Shown here in pieces: positions 40,403-50,123 of a DNA stretch of 64,000 nucleotides; the first letter of the stretch is position 1, and each line of letters starts with the position of its first letter. The notes below the pieces were generated by a model. It did no database searches and was not told the DNA's origin. It was given only the letters and a program-made list of their open reading frames with translations. Origin of the DNA: Emticicia sp. C21 (GTDB lineage Bacteria > Bacteroidota > Bacteroidia > Cytophagales > Spirosomataceae); the NCBI RefSeq assembly GCF_003418935.1, contig NZ_QVMT01000006.1, forward strand, positions 366,734-430,733, given 5' to 3'. Position numbers and translations under genes: made by a program.

Positions 40403-42268
40403 ATGGTAACGTCCAAAAAACTTAAAAGAGAATCAGAAGAAACTGTTAGTATTCAACCACGCGAACAAAAGAAGCCTTTATTGATGGAAATAGCCTGGGA
40501 AGTGTGTAATCAGGTTGGTGGAATTTACACAGTTATCCGTTCAAAGGTGCCTTCAATGGTAGAAGAGTGGGGTGAAAATTACTGTTTGATAGGCCCCTAT
40601 TTTCAGAACACTGCCATGGTGGAATTTGAACCGATTGAGGATTTAGAAGAATCATATTTTGGCAGGATAGTCAAGCGAATGCAAGAAATGGGTTATGAGG
40701 CACACTATGGCAGATGGTTGGTAACTGGCAAACCCAAAATCGTTTTATTAGACTTCAAGAACCTCTTATATAAGAGTAATGATCTCAAACATGCCTTATG
40801 GAATAAACATCAGATTTCTACTTTAAATGCTGAGCCTTTGGTTGACCAGGTAATTGTCTTGGGGGAAATGATACGGATATTCCTGACAGAATTTGGAGAA
40901 ACTTATGGGCACAAAAATGATGTAGTAGCGCATTTCCACGAGTGGATGGTGGCACCTGCTTTAATAGATATTCGTACAGACAACGTGCCTATTTCAACTG
41001 TATTTACTACGCATGCTACTATGCTTGGCCGCTATATTGCAGGTAATGAGCCTGATTTCTATGAAAAATTACGTTACTATAACTGGGAATATGAAGCACA
41101 GCATTATGGCGTAGAAGCACAGGCAAAAATTGAGCGGTTTGCTGCACAAAAATGCCATGTACTTACAACCGTAAGTGATGTAACAGCTAAGGAATGTGAG
41201 GTGTTTTTCGGACGTATGTGTGACTTAATTTTACCAAATGGATTAAATGTGACCCGTTTTGCCGCTACGCACGAGTTCCAGAATCTTCACTTGAAATATA
41301 AAGAGAAAATTCATCAGTTTGTGATGGGGCATTTCTTCCAGAGTTATTCATGGGATTTAGATAATACCCTTTATTTCTTTACTTCCGGACGTTATGAATT
41401 TAGAAACAAAGGTTATGATTTAACTCTGGAGGCCTTGAAAAGGTTGAACTTCAAGATTGTACAGGCAGGGCTTGATACTACTATTGTGATGTTTATAATC
41501 ACTAAAAATCCGGTATATTCAATTAACCCCGAAGTCTTGCAGTCAAGAGCCGTGATGGAGGAAATAAGAGAGACCTGCGAAGCAATAGAAAAACAGGTAG
41601 GAGAGCATTTATTCCACTCCTCTGCATCGGATGAAAACCATAATTTACCTGACCTGAACGAGTTTGTAGATGAATACTGGCGATTAAGGTTACGTCGCAC
41701 AATTCAAACCTGGAAGACTAAAAAATTACCACATACGGTTACCCACTTGTTGAAACAGGAAGACGATATTACGAATTATCTCAAATACACCAACTTACTC
41801 AACCATCAGCAAGACCGTGTGAAATTTGTGTATCATCCTGATTTTATTTCACCTACCAATCCATTATTTGGTATGGAGTATAGCCAGTTTGTAAGAGGGT
41901 GTCACTTAGGTGTATTCCCGAGTTATTATGAGCCCTGGGGTTATACGCCATTAGAGTGTGTAGTACGTGGGATTCCGACTGTAACGAGTGATTTATCAGG
42001 CTTTGGAGATTTTATGATTCAATTGATGAAGGACTATGAAAGCGTAGGAGTATATGTAGTAGATCGTAAAGAGAAGAGCTATGATGAAGCTGCGGACCAA
42101 TTGGCCGACATCATGTTCAATTTCGTAACAATGAACCGTCGTGACCGCATTATGCAACGTAACCGGGTAGAAAATATCTCTGAAATATTTGACTGGACGA
42201 ATCTACGTTCGTATTATGATACCGCTCACGATTTGGCGTTAAAACGCAAAGGTGTAACAAGATTGTAA
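40403..42268 (+). CDS. Glycogen synthase, GT3 (eukaryote-like) family
   Basis: The 621-residue protein belongs to GT3 rather than the bacterial GT5 GlgA. It has WEVCNQVGGIYTVIRSK near residue 32, FHEWMVAPALI, TVFTTHATMLGRYI and FFTSGRYEFRNKGYDLTLEAL, and the C-terminal catalytic FPSYYEPWGYTPLECVVRGIPTVTSDLSGFG, which includes the E-x7-E motif. It transfers glucose from a nucleotide sugar, probably UDP-glucose as in other GT3 enzymes, to glycogen. No branching enzyme or phosphorylase gene is nearby. It starts after a divergent promoter gap and ends at a clear terminator. Confidence 0.92.
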   Translation: MVTSKKLKRESEETVSIQPREQKKPLLMEIAWEVCNQVGGIYTVIRSKVPSMVEEWGENYCLIGPYFQNTAMVEFEPIEDLEESYFGRIVKRMQEMGYEAHYGRWLVTGKPKIVLLDFKNLLYKSNDLKHALWNKHQISTLNAEPLVDQVIVLGEMIRIFLTEFGETYGHKNDVVAHFHEWMVAPALIDIRTDNVPISTVFTTHATMLGRYIAGNEPDFYEKLRYYNWEYEAQHYGVEAQAKIERFAAQKCHVLTTVSDVTAKECEVFFGRMCDLILPNGLNVTRFAATHEFQNLHLKYKEKIHQFVMGHFFQSYSWDLDNTLYFFTSGRYEFRNKGYDLTLEALKRLNFKIVQAGLDTTIVMFIITKNPVYSINPEVLQSRAVMEEIRETCEAIEKQVGEHLFHSSASDENHNLPDLNEFVDEYWRLRLRRTIQTWKTKKLPHTVTHLLKQEDDITNYLKYTNLLNHQQDRVKFVYHPDFISPTNPLFGMEYSQFVRGCHLGVFPSYYEPWGYTPLECVVRGIPTVTSDLSGFGDFMIQLMKDYESVGVYVVDRKEKSYDEAADQLADIMFNFVTMNRRDRIMQRNRVENISEIFDWTNLRSYYDTAHDLALKRKGVTRL

Positions 42269-42274
42269 GGCATT

Positions 42275-42310
42275 AAAAAAGGGAAGATTTCAGAATCTTC
42301 TCTTTTTTTG
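42275..42310. terminator. Terminator between glycogen synthase and TlpA-like gene
   Basis: GAAGATT and AATCTTC form the stem around TCAG, framed by AAAAAAGGG and TCTTTTTTT; usable by both convergent genes. Confidence 0.75.
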
Positions 42311-42329
42311 TATGATTTTGATCTCAAAA

Positions 42330-43538
42330 TTATTTCGCCGCTTCATCTATCCACTTGGTCATCTCCTGAACTATCAGTTCATTTGAGCCCATAAAGCCGG
42401 TACTTTTAAATTTAATTTTCCCTTCTTTATCAATGCAGAATTTAGCTGGGATACCATTTACACCATAGTTGAGAGCAACTTCTCCACCCATATCATATAT
42501 AATAGGGAAAGTATTAAAACCTCTCTGATTCACAAAGTTTGTTACGGTTGATTTCCATTGGCTTTGGTCAACTCTTTCAAAAGTATTCACAAATAAGAAT
42601 TGTACATTCGGGTTACTTTTGTATTTATCCATTGCCTGTTTCATGCCTGGAAAAGACATGATACAAGGCCCACACCACGTAGCCCAGAAATCAAGAATAA
42701 CTACTTTTCCTCTCAATTCTGATAGCTTTACGGGCTTACCTGCCATATCTACTAAAGAGAAATCAGGTGCCTCTGAACCCACTGAACCTGCGCTTCTGCG
42801 TTTTACATCTTCTCTGAAAAGCTTAGCAAAAAAGTGATTCTGACCCTCTTTTTCTAATTGTGCGGCAGTTTTAGCAAAAATTTCAAAATCTTTTTCAGGA
42901 TTCAGGAAGTTATTGATTGCAATCAAGCCAGCTAATGAGGTACCCAAATCAGCTATCATAGGTTTGATAGTATTAGAATAGGTCTCTTCTGCAGCCATAT
43001 ATTGTGCCTGTAACTCTTTCTTTTTCTTTTCGTCTTTTTTCTTTGAAACTGCGTCAAATTGCTCTTGTAAAGAAGTTTGTGTCTGACGGAATTTCTGTGC
43101 TTCAGCCACTATCTGATTAAATTTAGCCATGGCAGGTGAGCCATCTACGCTAAAAGTTGCGGCTTTATCCGGAGTACTTACACCATCGGCTACTATACTT
43201 AGGTTTTCACCACCATCTAAAATCAAACCGATTACCTGTTGATTAGCTATGTTGACCTGGTAAATTCCCGGTTCAGCGGCGTTCCCATTGATTATGAAAG
43301 TATTGTCGGCAGCAATCTTCACTGAATCTACTTTCAATGGGATATTTCGGTCGTTCATTCTTTCCAGGTAAACCTTACCTGATACCGAATTATTTAACTT
43401 ACCTTTTATGGTAAATGGCTTTCCGTTAGTAGCACTTGCTTTGGTCTCAGCGGGTGCATTCTGCGGCTGAGACTGACAAGCCAAACCAAAAGCCAGAAAG
43501 CATATAGCAAAAAGAGATTGTTTCATATATGTGTTCAT
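42330..43538 (-). CDS. TlpA-type thioredoxin-fold lipoprotein with DUF4369 N-terminus
   Basis: The 402-residue protein has a signal with a lipobox-like cysteine (FLAFGLACQSQ). The start could also be the ATG at 43526, four codons in. Residues 40-140 match the DUF4369 beta domain (FTIKGKLNNSVSGKVYLERM). A charged helix follows (residues 165-200). The C-terminal thioredoxin domain has APDFSLVDMAGKPVKLSELRGKVVILDFWATWCGPC with the CGPC redox pair. It probably reduces or exchanges disulfides in the periplasm. Similar proteins are numerous in Bacteroidota. Confidence 0.88.
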   Translation of the reverse strand: MNTYMKQSLFAICFLAFGLACQSQPQNAPAETKASATNGKPFTIKGKLNNSVSGKVYLERMNDRNIPLKVDSVKIAADNTFIINGNAAEPGIYQVNIANQQVIGLILDGGENLSIVADGVSTPDKAATFSVDGSPAMAKFNQIVAEAQKFRQTQTSLQEQFDAVSKKKDEKKKKELQAQYMAAEETYSNTIKPMIADLGTSLAGLIAINNFLNPEKDFEIFAKTAAQLEKEGQNHFFAKLFREDVKRRSAGSVGSEAPDFSLVDMAGKPVKLSELRGKVVILDFWATWCGPCIMSFPGMKQAMDKYKSNPNVQFLFVNTFERVDQSQWKSTVTNFVNQRGFNTFPIIYDMGGEVALNYGVNGIPAKFCIDKEGKIKFKSTGFMGSNELIVQEMTKWIDEAAK

Positions 43539-43568
43539 TCAATTGTTCTATTATTAGGACTAAACTGC

Positions 43569-45014
43569 TTATTTCAAGGCTTCCATCAACAGTTGATTGG
43601 TCAGTTTTGGGTCGGCAGTGCCTTTCGATTTTTTCATTACTTCACCAACAAACAAGCCAAGCAAACCTTTTTTTCCTTGCTTATATTCCTTTACTTTATC
43701 CGGGTAAGCAGACAGAACCTCGTTGATTAACGTTTGTAAGGTGTCTGTATTGCTTTGCTGAATCAAATTGTTCGATTCTGCCAGGGCTAAAGCTGTTTCA
43801 TTAGGATTATTTAATAACAAAGGGAAAAGCTTCTGCGCGGCAATTGAACTACTGATTTTATTTTCATCCACCAAAGTAATCAACTCAGCTAATTGATTAG
43901 GTTTCAAAGGCAATTCAGTGATTTCGATGCTTTTCTCATTTAGGTAACCCTTAATAGTTGAAGTCAACCAATTGGCAATAGCTCTATGATTTTTTATAAA
44001 CTGAGAAGTTTCCAGGAAATAACCTGCTATATCTCTGCTATCAGTCAATACTACGGCATGCTCATCTATTATTCCATATTCCTGCGTAAATTGCTTGAAT
44101 AATTCATGCGGTAAGGCTGGCATCTTTGCTTTAACTGACTGTAGCCATTCGTCAGAAATTCTGATAGGAGCTAAATCCGGTTCAGGGAAATAACGATAAT
44201 CGTTCATGGTTTCTTTTACACGCATGCCATAAGTTTCACCTGTGTCGGCATCAAACATGCGGGTTTCCTGAATGATCTCTTCACCTGCTTCAACCATACG
44301 CACCTGACGCTTAAACTCAAACTCTACTGCTCTTTGCAGGTTACGGATAGAGTTCATGTTTTTTACCTCAACCTTTGTTCCTAATTTTTCAGTACCAATC
44401 GGGCGTATTGAAATGTTTAAGTCGGCTCTCATAGAACCCTCTTCCATATTGCCATCGCAAATATCCAGATAACGAACAATTTTTCTGATTTCTGTTAGAT
44501 AAGCACCTGCTTCCTCGGCACTTTTCATACAAGGTTCAGATACAATCTCAATCAGGGGTGTTCCTGCTCTGTTATAATCCAGACGGGTATAAGCGCTTTC
44601 TCCTTCGTGTACTGATTTTCCTGCATCTTCCTCTAAATGGATATGATGTAATTCAAGAAATCTTTCTTTGAATTGTTTCCCATCTTTCAGGCGAACGGTT
44701 ACCCCACCACCTTTGCATATAGGATATTTATCCTGCGATACCTGATAGCCTTTCGGAAGATCTGGATAAAAGTAATTTTTGCGGTCGAAATAATTATTAC
44801 GCGTGATTTTGCAACCGCAGGCAAGGCCCATTCTGATGGCGTATTCTACGGCTTTTTTATTCAATTTGGGTAAAACCCCGGGATGGCCCAAAGTAATAAC
44901 ACTGATATTAGTATTTGGCTCGCTGCCAAATTGGTTAGAATCTGAAGCAAAAATTTTACTTTCAGTCGAAAGCTGACAATGTACTTCTAATCCTATAACA
45001 ATTTCGTACTGCAT
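43569..45014 (-). CDS. gatB: Aspartyl/glutamyl-tRNA amidotransferase subunit B
   Basis: GatB is the kinase/tRNA-binding subunit of GatCAB, which converts Glu-tRNA(Gln) and Asp-tRNA(Asn) to the amide forms. The 481-residue protein starts YEIVIGLEVHCQLSTESKIF and contains LDYNRAGTPLIEIVSEP, EEGSMRADLNISIRP and EVKNMNSIRNLQRAVEFEFKRQ. It also has TRMFDADTGETYGMRVKE and MNDYRYFPEPDLAPI, then the helical YqeY-like tail. All expected elements are present. The gene downstream of the cysteine-rich protein probably shares its transcript (27 bp gap). gatA and gatC are not here. Confidence 0.97.
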   Translation of the reverse strand: MQYEIVIGLEVHCQLSTESKIFASDSNQFGSEPNTNISVITLGHPGVLPKLNKKAVEYAIRMGLACGCKITRNNYFDRKNYFYPDLPKGYQVSQDKYPICKGGGVTVRLKDGKQFKERFLELHHIHLEEDAGKSVHEGESAYTRLDYNRAGTPLIEIVSEPCMKSAEEAGAYLTEIRKIVRYLDICDGNMEEGSMRADLNISIRPIGTEKLGTKVEVKNMNSIRNLQRAVEFEFKRQVRMVEAGEEIIQETRMFDADTGETYGMRVKETMNDYRYFPEPDLAPIRISDEWLQSVKAKMPALPHELFKQFTQEYGIIDEHAVVLTDSRDIAGYFLETSQFIKNHRAIANWLTSTIKGYLNEKSIEITELPLKPNQLAELITLVDENKISSSIAAQKLFPLLLNNPNETALALAESNNLIQQSNTDTLQTLINEVLSAYPDKVKEYKQGKKGLLGLFVGEVMKKSKGTADPKLTNQLLMEALK

Positions 45015-45041
45015 GAAAAGAGGTTAAGATATATGGGCAAA

Positions 45042-45821
45042 CTATTTGTCTAGGCCCGGTCTCACAAATTTACGAGCATTAGGGAAATCTTTTTCTATTT
45101 GTTGGCGTAGTTTTTCCAACTGTAACAAGATTTCAGTAATCTTAGTGACTTTTTCCGGAAAATGTACTTGCAATACCAACCAAGCCGCCAGACTTCGGTC
45201 TATACTGATCAACGTTAGCTTGGCTTTGCCATTATAGTAATCGACCATAAAGTCGCTCAGGTTATATTCAAAGAATAGCTGGCAAGCATTTCTGATTTTA
45301 ATATAGATAAGACTCTGGTACCAGTTGATTACCTCAAAGGCATCTTCAATTTGCGATAAAGCTTCTTCCGCTTCCTCTACCGAAATAATGCCTTTATTCA
45401 AATCATTCTGAAACTCAAGCCCTTTGCCTTGCATAAAGCCTTGTTCTGTTTTCAGAAACGAGCCATACAAATACGTATATTCTTTGGCACTTCTTACATT
45501 GCGGTGTTCATCTGCTTCTTTATGAGGGTCAATAGTAGGTGTTTCGGTATCTGCCTGGCTCACTATATCTTCCCAACTCATGCCTTTATCTTCAATAATT
45601 TGCTTAATCAGATCAGTAGTTTGTTGAAAAACCTCTGTCAGACTATCCTCTATACTTGCCTCACCGTTCTGGTCTTCTTTGTATTTGCGCATGGCAAAAT
45701 TCATACATTTATCGGTAAAGGCACAGCGCTCACACCAACTATCGCAATAGTTGTAAATCCCGTCGATAAAGTCCGGATTCTTCAGAAATTTCAAAAAATC
45801 CTTTGGTGTCTGACTGCTCAT
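45042..45821 (-). CDS. Conserved protein with N-terminal cysteine cluster
   Basis: The start is the ATG at 45819-45821, as the longer frame begins with TTG; 259 residues. Near residue 25 lie four cysteines in YCDSWCERCAFTDKCMNFA (C-x3-C-x2-C-x6-C spacing), which look like a metal or iron-sulfur site, though a full Fe-S family match is not recognised. The rest is helical and acidic with no signal peptide. It is 27 bp upstream of gatB on the same strand. The function is unknown. Confidence 0.6.
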   Translation of the reverse strand: MSSQTPKDFLKFLKNPDFIDGIYNYCDSWCERCAFTDKCMNFAMRKYKEDQNGEASIEDSLTEVFQQTTDLIKQIIEDKGMSWEDIVSQADTETPTIDPHKEADEHRNVRSAKEYTYLYGSFLKTEQGFMQGKGLEFQNDLNKGIISVEEAEEALSQIEDAFEVINWYQSLIYIKIRNACQLFFEYNLSDFMVDYYNGKAKLTLISIDRSLAAWLVLQVHFPEKVTKITEILLQLEKLRQQIEKDFPNARKFVRPGLDK

Positions 45822-46044
45822 TTTCAACCCTTTCTAAAACAACAAATGAAATTTACTTCAAACTTAAAGCTATTTTTCAAGAAGTTCAAACCTTAAAGTA
45901 TTAAGTCTAAACTTCAATAAAACCGCTTATCCATTTCTTGTGGCAGGCATATAAAATTGTTTCGTAAGATTGTCTTATCAAAACTCGTATAAAGCCTTAT
46001 AAGTTTCATCGAATTGGTTCATCGAATTGAAAAATATTTTCCTC

Positions 46045-47511
46045 ATGAAATTTGTTAAAATCTTATTACCTACGCTATTACTAGTCAATGTTTTTGTGCA
46101 GGCACAGCAACCTACAGCTACGAGTGTAAATGCTACTCCGGCAGATAAAATAGGTTTGCAAGAGGCAGTTGATGTGGCCTTGAAAAACAACCTTTCTATC
46201 AAGCAGAGTGGTCTGGCAGTAGAGGGCAGCCTGAACACATACGACCAATCTAAATGGGCCAGATACCCTAACTTAAACGGAAGTGCTAACCTGAACCTGT
46301 TTTCAGGGCGTAACATTAACCCTTATACCAATGGTATCATTACCAATACAGTGGGTTCTAATGGTTTTGGTCTTTCGTCTGGTGTTACTATTTTCGATGG
46401 GTTTCAGACAAGAAATAACATCGCATTAAACCAGACTAATCTTGAAGTAGCGAGATTAGACTTGCAAGCGATGAAAAATACAATTACTCTGAATGTAGTA
46501 GTAGCTTATCTGAATGTATTATCACAGGAAGACCTCCTGGCTATTGCACAAAGACAGGTAGAGGTATCAAGAATACAGTTGGAGCGTACTCAAAAAATGG
46601 TGAATGCAGGCTCTGTTCCTGAAACCAACCTGTTTGATATTCAGGCACAATTGGCTAATGACGAAGTACAGGTAGTAAATGCCGAAAATGCCATTATCAC
46701 TGCTAAGTTGACATTGAAACAATTACTTAATGTAGCTGCTGACAGAAATTTAGATGTAGTAAGAATAGAAGTGCCGAACCCGAACATAGCCCCTTATCCG
46801 AACTCTGCCAATGAAGTATATGATATAGCTCAAGGCTTTCTGGCAGATGTACAGGCAGCTGATATGCGTATAAAAGCAGCACAAAAAGCAGTAGATATTG
46901 CCAAAGGTTTAAAATATCCGGTTGTGTCAGCTTTTGCTAATGCTAATACCTCTACTACTACAGCAGCTGAAAAGGTACTGGTATCTCAAAAAATTGTTGA
47001 GACAGAAGCAGGTTATGTAGATGTAGCAGGCGTACGCTATCCGGTTATTGCTTTACTGCCTACAACATCAACCTCTACAGAAAAAATCGGATACTTCCGT
47101 CAGTTAGGTGGTAACGTAAATCTTTCAGCAGGTATAAGCGCAAGAATCCCGATTTTTAATGGCTATAATGCTAAATATCGTACAACGGGTGCCGTGATTC
47201 AACAAAAACAGGCCGAAGTACAGGCCGAGAATGTACGTTTACGTTTGCGTCAGGATATTGAGACGGCTTATGTAAATATGAGCAATTCGGCCAAAAAATA
47301 TTCAGCTTTGGGTAACCAAGTACGTGCTTTAGAAGAATCATACAGAGCGGCAGAAGCCAGATATAATGTAGGCTCACTAAATTCATTAGATTATAGCATT
47401 TCAAAAACCAATCTGGACCGTGCCAGAGCTAACCAGATTCAAGCAAAATATGATTATATTTTCAGAATCAAGATTTTAGATTATTATCAGAATAAACCAC
47501 TTAATTTCTAA
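46045..47511 (+). CDS. TolC-family outer-membrane efflux protein
   Basis: The start is ATG 46045, where the signal peptide MKFVKILLPTLLLVNVFVQAQQ begins; the open frame extends to a TTG upstream. The 488-residue protein has two OEP repeats, each with long helices: LQEAVDVALKNNLSIKQSGLAVEG and LNVVVAYLNVLSQEDLLAIAQRQVEVSRIQLERTQKMVNAGSVPETNLF, and again near residue 400 with LRLRQDIETAYVNMSNSAKKYSALGNQVRALEESYRAAEARYNVGSLNSLDYSISK. It forms a trimeric exit duct. A HlyD-type adaptor follows by 70 bp, but no inner-membrane pump gene follows that. Confidence 0.9.
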   Translation: MKFVKILLPTLLLVNVFVQAQQPTATSVNATPADKIGLQEAVDVALKNNLSIKQSGLAVEGSLNTYDQSKWARYPNLNGSANLNLFSGRNINPYTNGIITNTVGSNGFGLSSGVTIFDGFQTRNNIALNQTNLEVARLDLQAMKNTITLNVVVAYLNVLSQEDLLAIAQRQVEVSRIQLERTQKMVNAGSVPETNLFDIQAQLANDEVQVVNAENAIITAKLTLKQLLNVAADRNLDVVRIEVPNPNIAPYPNSANEVYDIAQGFLADVQAADMRIKAAQKAVDIAKGLKYPVVSAFANANTSTTTAAEKVLVSQKIVETEAGYVDVAGVRYPVIALLPTTSTSTEKIGYFRQLGGNVNLSAGISARIPIFNGYNAKYRTTGAVIQQKQAEVQAENVRLRLRQDIETAYVNMSNSAKKYSALGNQVRALEESYRAAEARYNVGSLNSLDYSISKTNLDRARANQIQAKYDYIFRIKILDYYQNKPLNF

Positions 47512-47581
47512 GCCTTTCGCCTTTAAGGACAGAAATCTAATACTTACCTTATTACTAATTGTATAAAAATTTATTTTCTCA

Positions 47582-48988
47582 ATGAAAAAATCAAATAGAA
47601 TCTGGTGGATTTTGGGCGGTGTAGTAGCCCTACTTGTAATATTTCTATTAGTAGCAAAATCGGCCGGTTGGATAGGTAAAGAAAAACCTACCGAAGTTGA
47701 GTTTGTAAAAGTAGGAAGAACAGATATTATTGAAACAGTATCGGCTTCGGGTAAAATCCAACCGGAGGTTGAAGTAAAAATCACGCCTGATGTACCTGGT
47801 GAGATTATCGGTTTGTATGTAAAAGAGGGTGACTCTGTGAAAAAAGGACAATTGTTGTTGAAAGTTCAACCAGAGAACTATATATCCATTACGCAACGTG
47901 CCGAAGCCGTTGTGAACCAGTCAAAAGCTAGTGCCGAGCAGGCAAGATCTGCCATTGCGCAGTCAGAAGCTCGTGTGATCAGAGCACAGGCTGAATATGA
48001 TCGTCAGAAAAAACTCTTTGACCAGAAAGTAATATCAGCTTCTGATTTGGAAATTGCCGAAACTAATTTAAAAGTGGCTAAGCAAGACGTAGCTGCTGCC
48101 AAAGCTAATCTTGAAGCCTCAACTTTCAATATCAGAAGTGCAGAAGCAGGTTTGAAAGATGCCTCAGAAAACCTACGAAAAACGAGCATCTATGCGCCAA
48201 TGAACGGTATTGTATCTAAACTTGCAGTTGAATTAGGAGAAAGAGTGGTGGGAACCTCACAAATGGCAGGTACCGAGATGCTTCGTATTGCCAACCTGAA
48301 CAATATGGAGGTGAGAATCAACGTAAACGAAAATGATATTGTAAGGGTAAGCTTAGGCGATACGGCTAATATTGATGTAGATTCGTACTCACTGACAGGT
48401 AAGAAATTTAAAGGAATAGTTACGCAGATTGCAAATACTGCCAATGGTAGTGGCGGAACTTTAGCTGCTGCCTCAGCTGCAACGGATGCCGTAACAGAAT
48501 TTGAAGTGAGAATCAGAATTTTGCCTGAATCGTACCGTGATTTGATTGATAGAAAAGCGAAAAAAGTGTATCCGTTCAAACCGGGTATGACCGCAACGGT
48601 TGATATTATCACCGAGAAAAAAGAAAAAGTGTTGAGCGTACCAATTGCTGCCGTAACTACCCGTGATGGTAGTAATACTGAAGAGAAGAAAGACCAGCAA
48701 GGTCCTCCGAGTGACGACCAGAATACTAACGAACCTGCAAAGCCTAAGAAAAAAGACCTGCCTAAAGAGGTGGTATTTGTTGCAGGTGCCGATAATAAAG
48801 CGAAATTACGTGAAGTGAAAACCGGTATTACTGATACAGCTGCCGGAACTATTGAAATTAAAGATGGCTTGAAAGAAGGGGAGCAAATTATATCAGGGCC
48901 TTTCATTGCCGTATCGAAAAAACTGAAAGACGGTGACTTGGTTGCCAAAAAAGTAGAACAGAAAGATCAAGGTAAGAAAAAAGAATAA
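47582..48988 (+). CDS. HlyD/MacA-type periplasmic adaptor protein
   Basis: The 468-residue protein has one N-terminal membrane helix (RIWWILGGVVALLVIFLLVA). It then shows a lipoyl-like half (VKITPDVPGEIIGLYVKEGDSVKKGQLLLKV), a long coiled-coil hairpin (residues 100-200, rich in Ala, Glu, Lys) and the second lipoyl half with SIYAPMNGIVSKLAVELGERVVGTSQMAGTEMLRI. This is MacA/HlyD organisation, matching tripartite efflux with ABC MacB-like or RND pumps. A Lys/Asp/Asn-rich low-complexity insert sits near residue 370. The partner pump is not in the vicinity. Confidence 0.9.
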   Translation: MKKSNRIWWILGGVVALLVIFLLVAKSAGWIGKEKPTEVEFVKVGRTDIIETVSASGKIQPEVEVKITPDVPGEIIGLYVKEGDSVKKGQLLLKVQPENYISITQRAEAVVNQSKASAEQARSAIAQSEARVIRAQAEYDRQKKLFDQKVISASDLEIAETNLKVAKQDVAAAKANLEASTFNIRSAEAGLKDASENLRKTSIYAPMNGIVSKLAVELGERVVGTSQMAGTEMLRIANLNNMEVRINVNENDIVRVSLGDTANIDVDSYSLTGKKFKGIVTQIANTANGSGGTLAAASAATDAVTEFEVRIRILPESYRDLIDRKAKKVYPFKPGMTATVDIITEKKEKVLSVPIAAVTTRDGSNTEEKKDQQGPPSDDQNTNEPAKPKKKDLPKEVVFVAGADNKAKLREVKTGITDTAAGTIEIKDGLKEGEQIISGPFIAVSKKLKDGDLVAKKVEQKDQGKKKE

Positions 48989-49017
48989 TACTGAAACACC
49001 TTTTGAACATACCCGAC

Positions 49018-49052
49018 AAAAGACTGCTGCAAAGCAGTCTTTTTGTTTTTTC
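49018..49052 (+). terminator. Rho-independent terminator after the HlyD-type gene
   Basis: AAAAGACTGCT and AGCAGTCTTTT form the stem around GCAA, followed by TGTTTTTT. Confidence 0.85.
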
Positions 49053-49099
49053 AAGGCTTTTGGTTTATTTAGCATCATGAAATCCTTTGAGATACGAAA

Positions 49100-50086
49100 A
49101 TGAAAATAACGATTATAGGAGGTGGGAGTTGGGCAACAGCTATTGTTAAGATTTTAAGCGAGGGCAATGTACATATCAAGTGGTGGATGCGAAATAGCGA
49201 AGATGTAGAGCATATCAAAAGGCTACACCACAACAAAAACTATCTCAGCAGCGTAGAGATTCATCCTTCAAAGGTAAAACCTTATACTAACTTAAAAGAA
49301 GCCCTGCGAGATACCGAATGGGTAGTATTGGCCGTTCCGGCGGCGTTTCTTTCAGACGCCTTAAAGACTATTAACAAGAGCCATCTGCAAGGCAAGAAGA
49401 TTATATCAGCCATTAAAGGGATGATTCCCGCTACTAATCAGCTGGTGACCGATTGGATAGAGCAGGAATACGATATTCCTGCTGATAATATTGGGGTGAT
49501 AGCCGGACCATGCCATGCTGAGGAAGTAGCGTTAGAGAAACACTCCTATCTAACTATTGCTTCTCCTAATCTGGAGCTGGCCAATGATTTTGCTGATTTA
49601 TTGCGTTGCCGTTTTGTGAGTACTTCGGCTTTAGCTGATTTGTATGGGGTAGAATATTCGGCTGTAATGAAAAATATTGTAGCCTTAGCTTGTGGTATTA
49701 CGCATGGTTTGGGTGGCGGAGATAATTTTCAGGCGGTAATGGTGTCTAATGCTATGCAGGAAATTTGCCGGGTAGTTGATGTGATAGACCCGATGAAACG
49801 GGATTTAAGTGCATCGGCATACTTGGGCGATTTGCTGGTAACTTCCTATTCGCAGTTTAGCCGAAACCGTACGTTCGGTAATATGGTAGGACGGGGTTAT
49901 AGTGTAAAAGCCGCTCAGTTAGAAATGAATATGGTGGCCGAAGGATACTATGCCGTAAAGTGTGTTTACGAAATGCTGAAAGACTATGAAATAGAGATAC
50001 CTATTACCAACTTTGCCTATCAGATTCTCTATCAGAATGCTCCTTTAAAGAAAGAATTTGAAGATTTGAAAGAGAAATTGAAGTAA
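49100..50086 (+). CDS. gpsA: NAD(P)-dependent glycerol-3-phosphate dehydrogenase
   Basis: GpsA reduces dihydroxyacetone phosphate to sn-glycerol 3-phosphate for phospholipid synthesis. The 328-residue protein has GGGSWATAIVKIL at the N-terminus (a GxGxxA-type cofactor loop), VLAVPAAFLSDAL, GPCHAEEVALEKHSYLTIASPN, the catalytic KNIVALACGITHGLGGGDNFQAV region with Lys and a RNRTFGNMVGRGY motif. This fits the family although GNWGTAL-type loops are more usual than GSWATAI. It is 111 bp after the adaptor gene and 37 bp before an Imm1-like gene. Confidence 0.93.
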   Translation: MKITIIGGGSWATAIVKILSEGNVHIKWWMRNSEDVEHIKRLHHNKNYLSSVEIHPSKVKPYTNLKEALRDTEWVVLAVPAAFLSDALKTINKSHLQGKKIISAIKGMIPATNQLVTDWIEQEYDIPADNIGVIAGPCHAEEVALEKHSYLTIASPNLELANDFADLLRCRFVSTSALADLYGVEYSAVMKNIVALACGITHGLGGGDNFQAVMVSNAMQEICRVVDVIDPMKRDLSASAYLGDLLVTSYSQFSRNRTFGNMVGRGYSVKAAQLEMNMVAEGYYAVKCVYEMLKDYEIEIPITNFAYQILYQNAPLKKEFEDLKEKLK

Positions 50087-50123
50087 GCTTAATTGATCTA
50101 TTAAAAACGAAGTGTAAAACTAT

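Noticed and set aside
48190..48948. 252-codon open frame on the minus strand inside the HlyD-type gene
   Set aside because: It is fully antisense to a well-supported gene, has no family features and is a by-product of codon usage.
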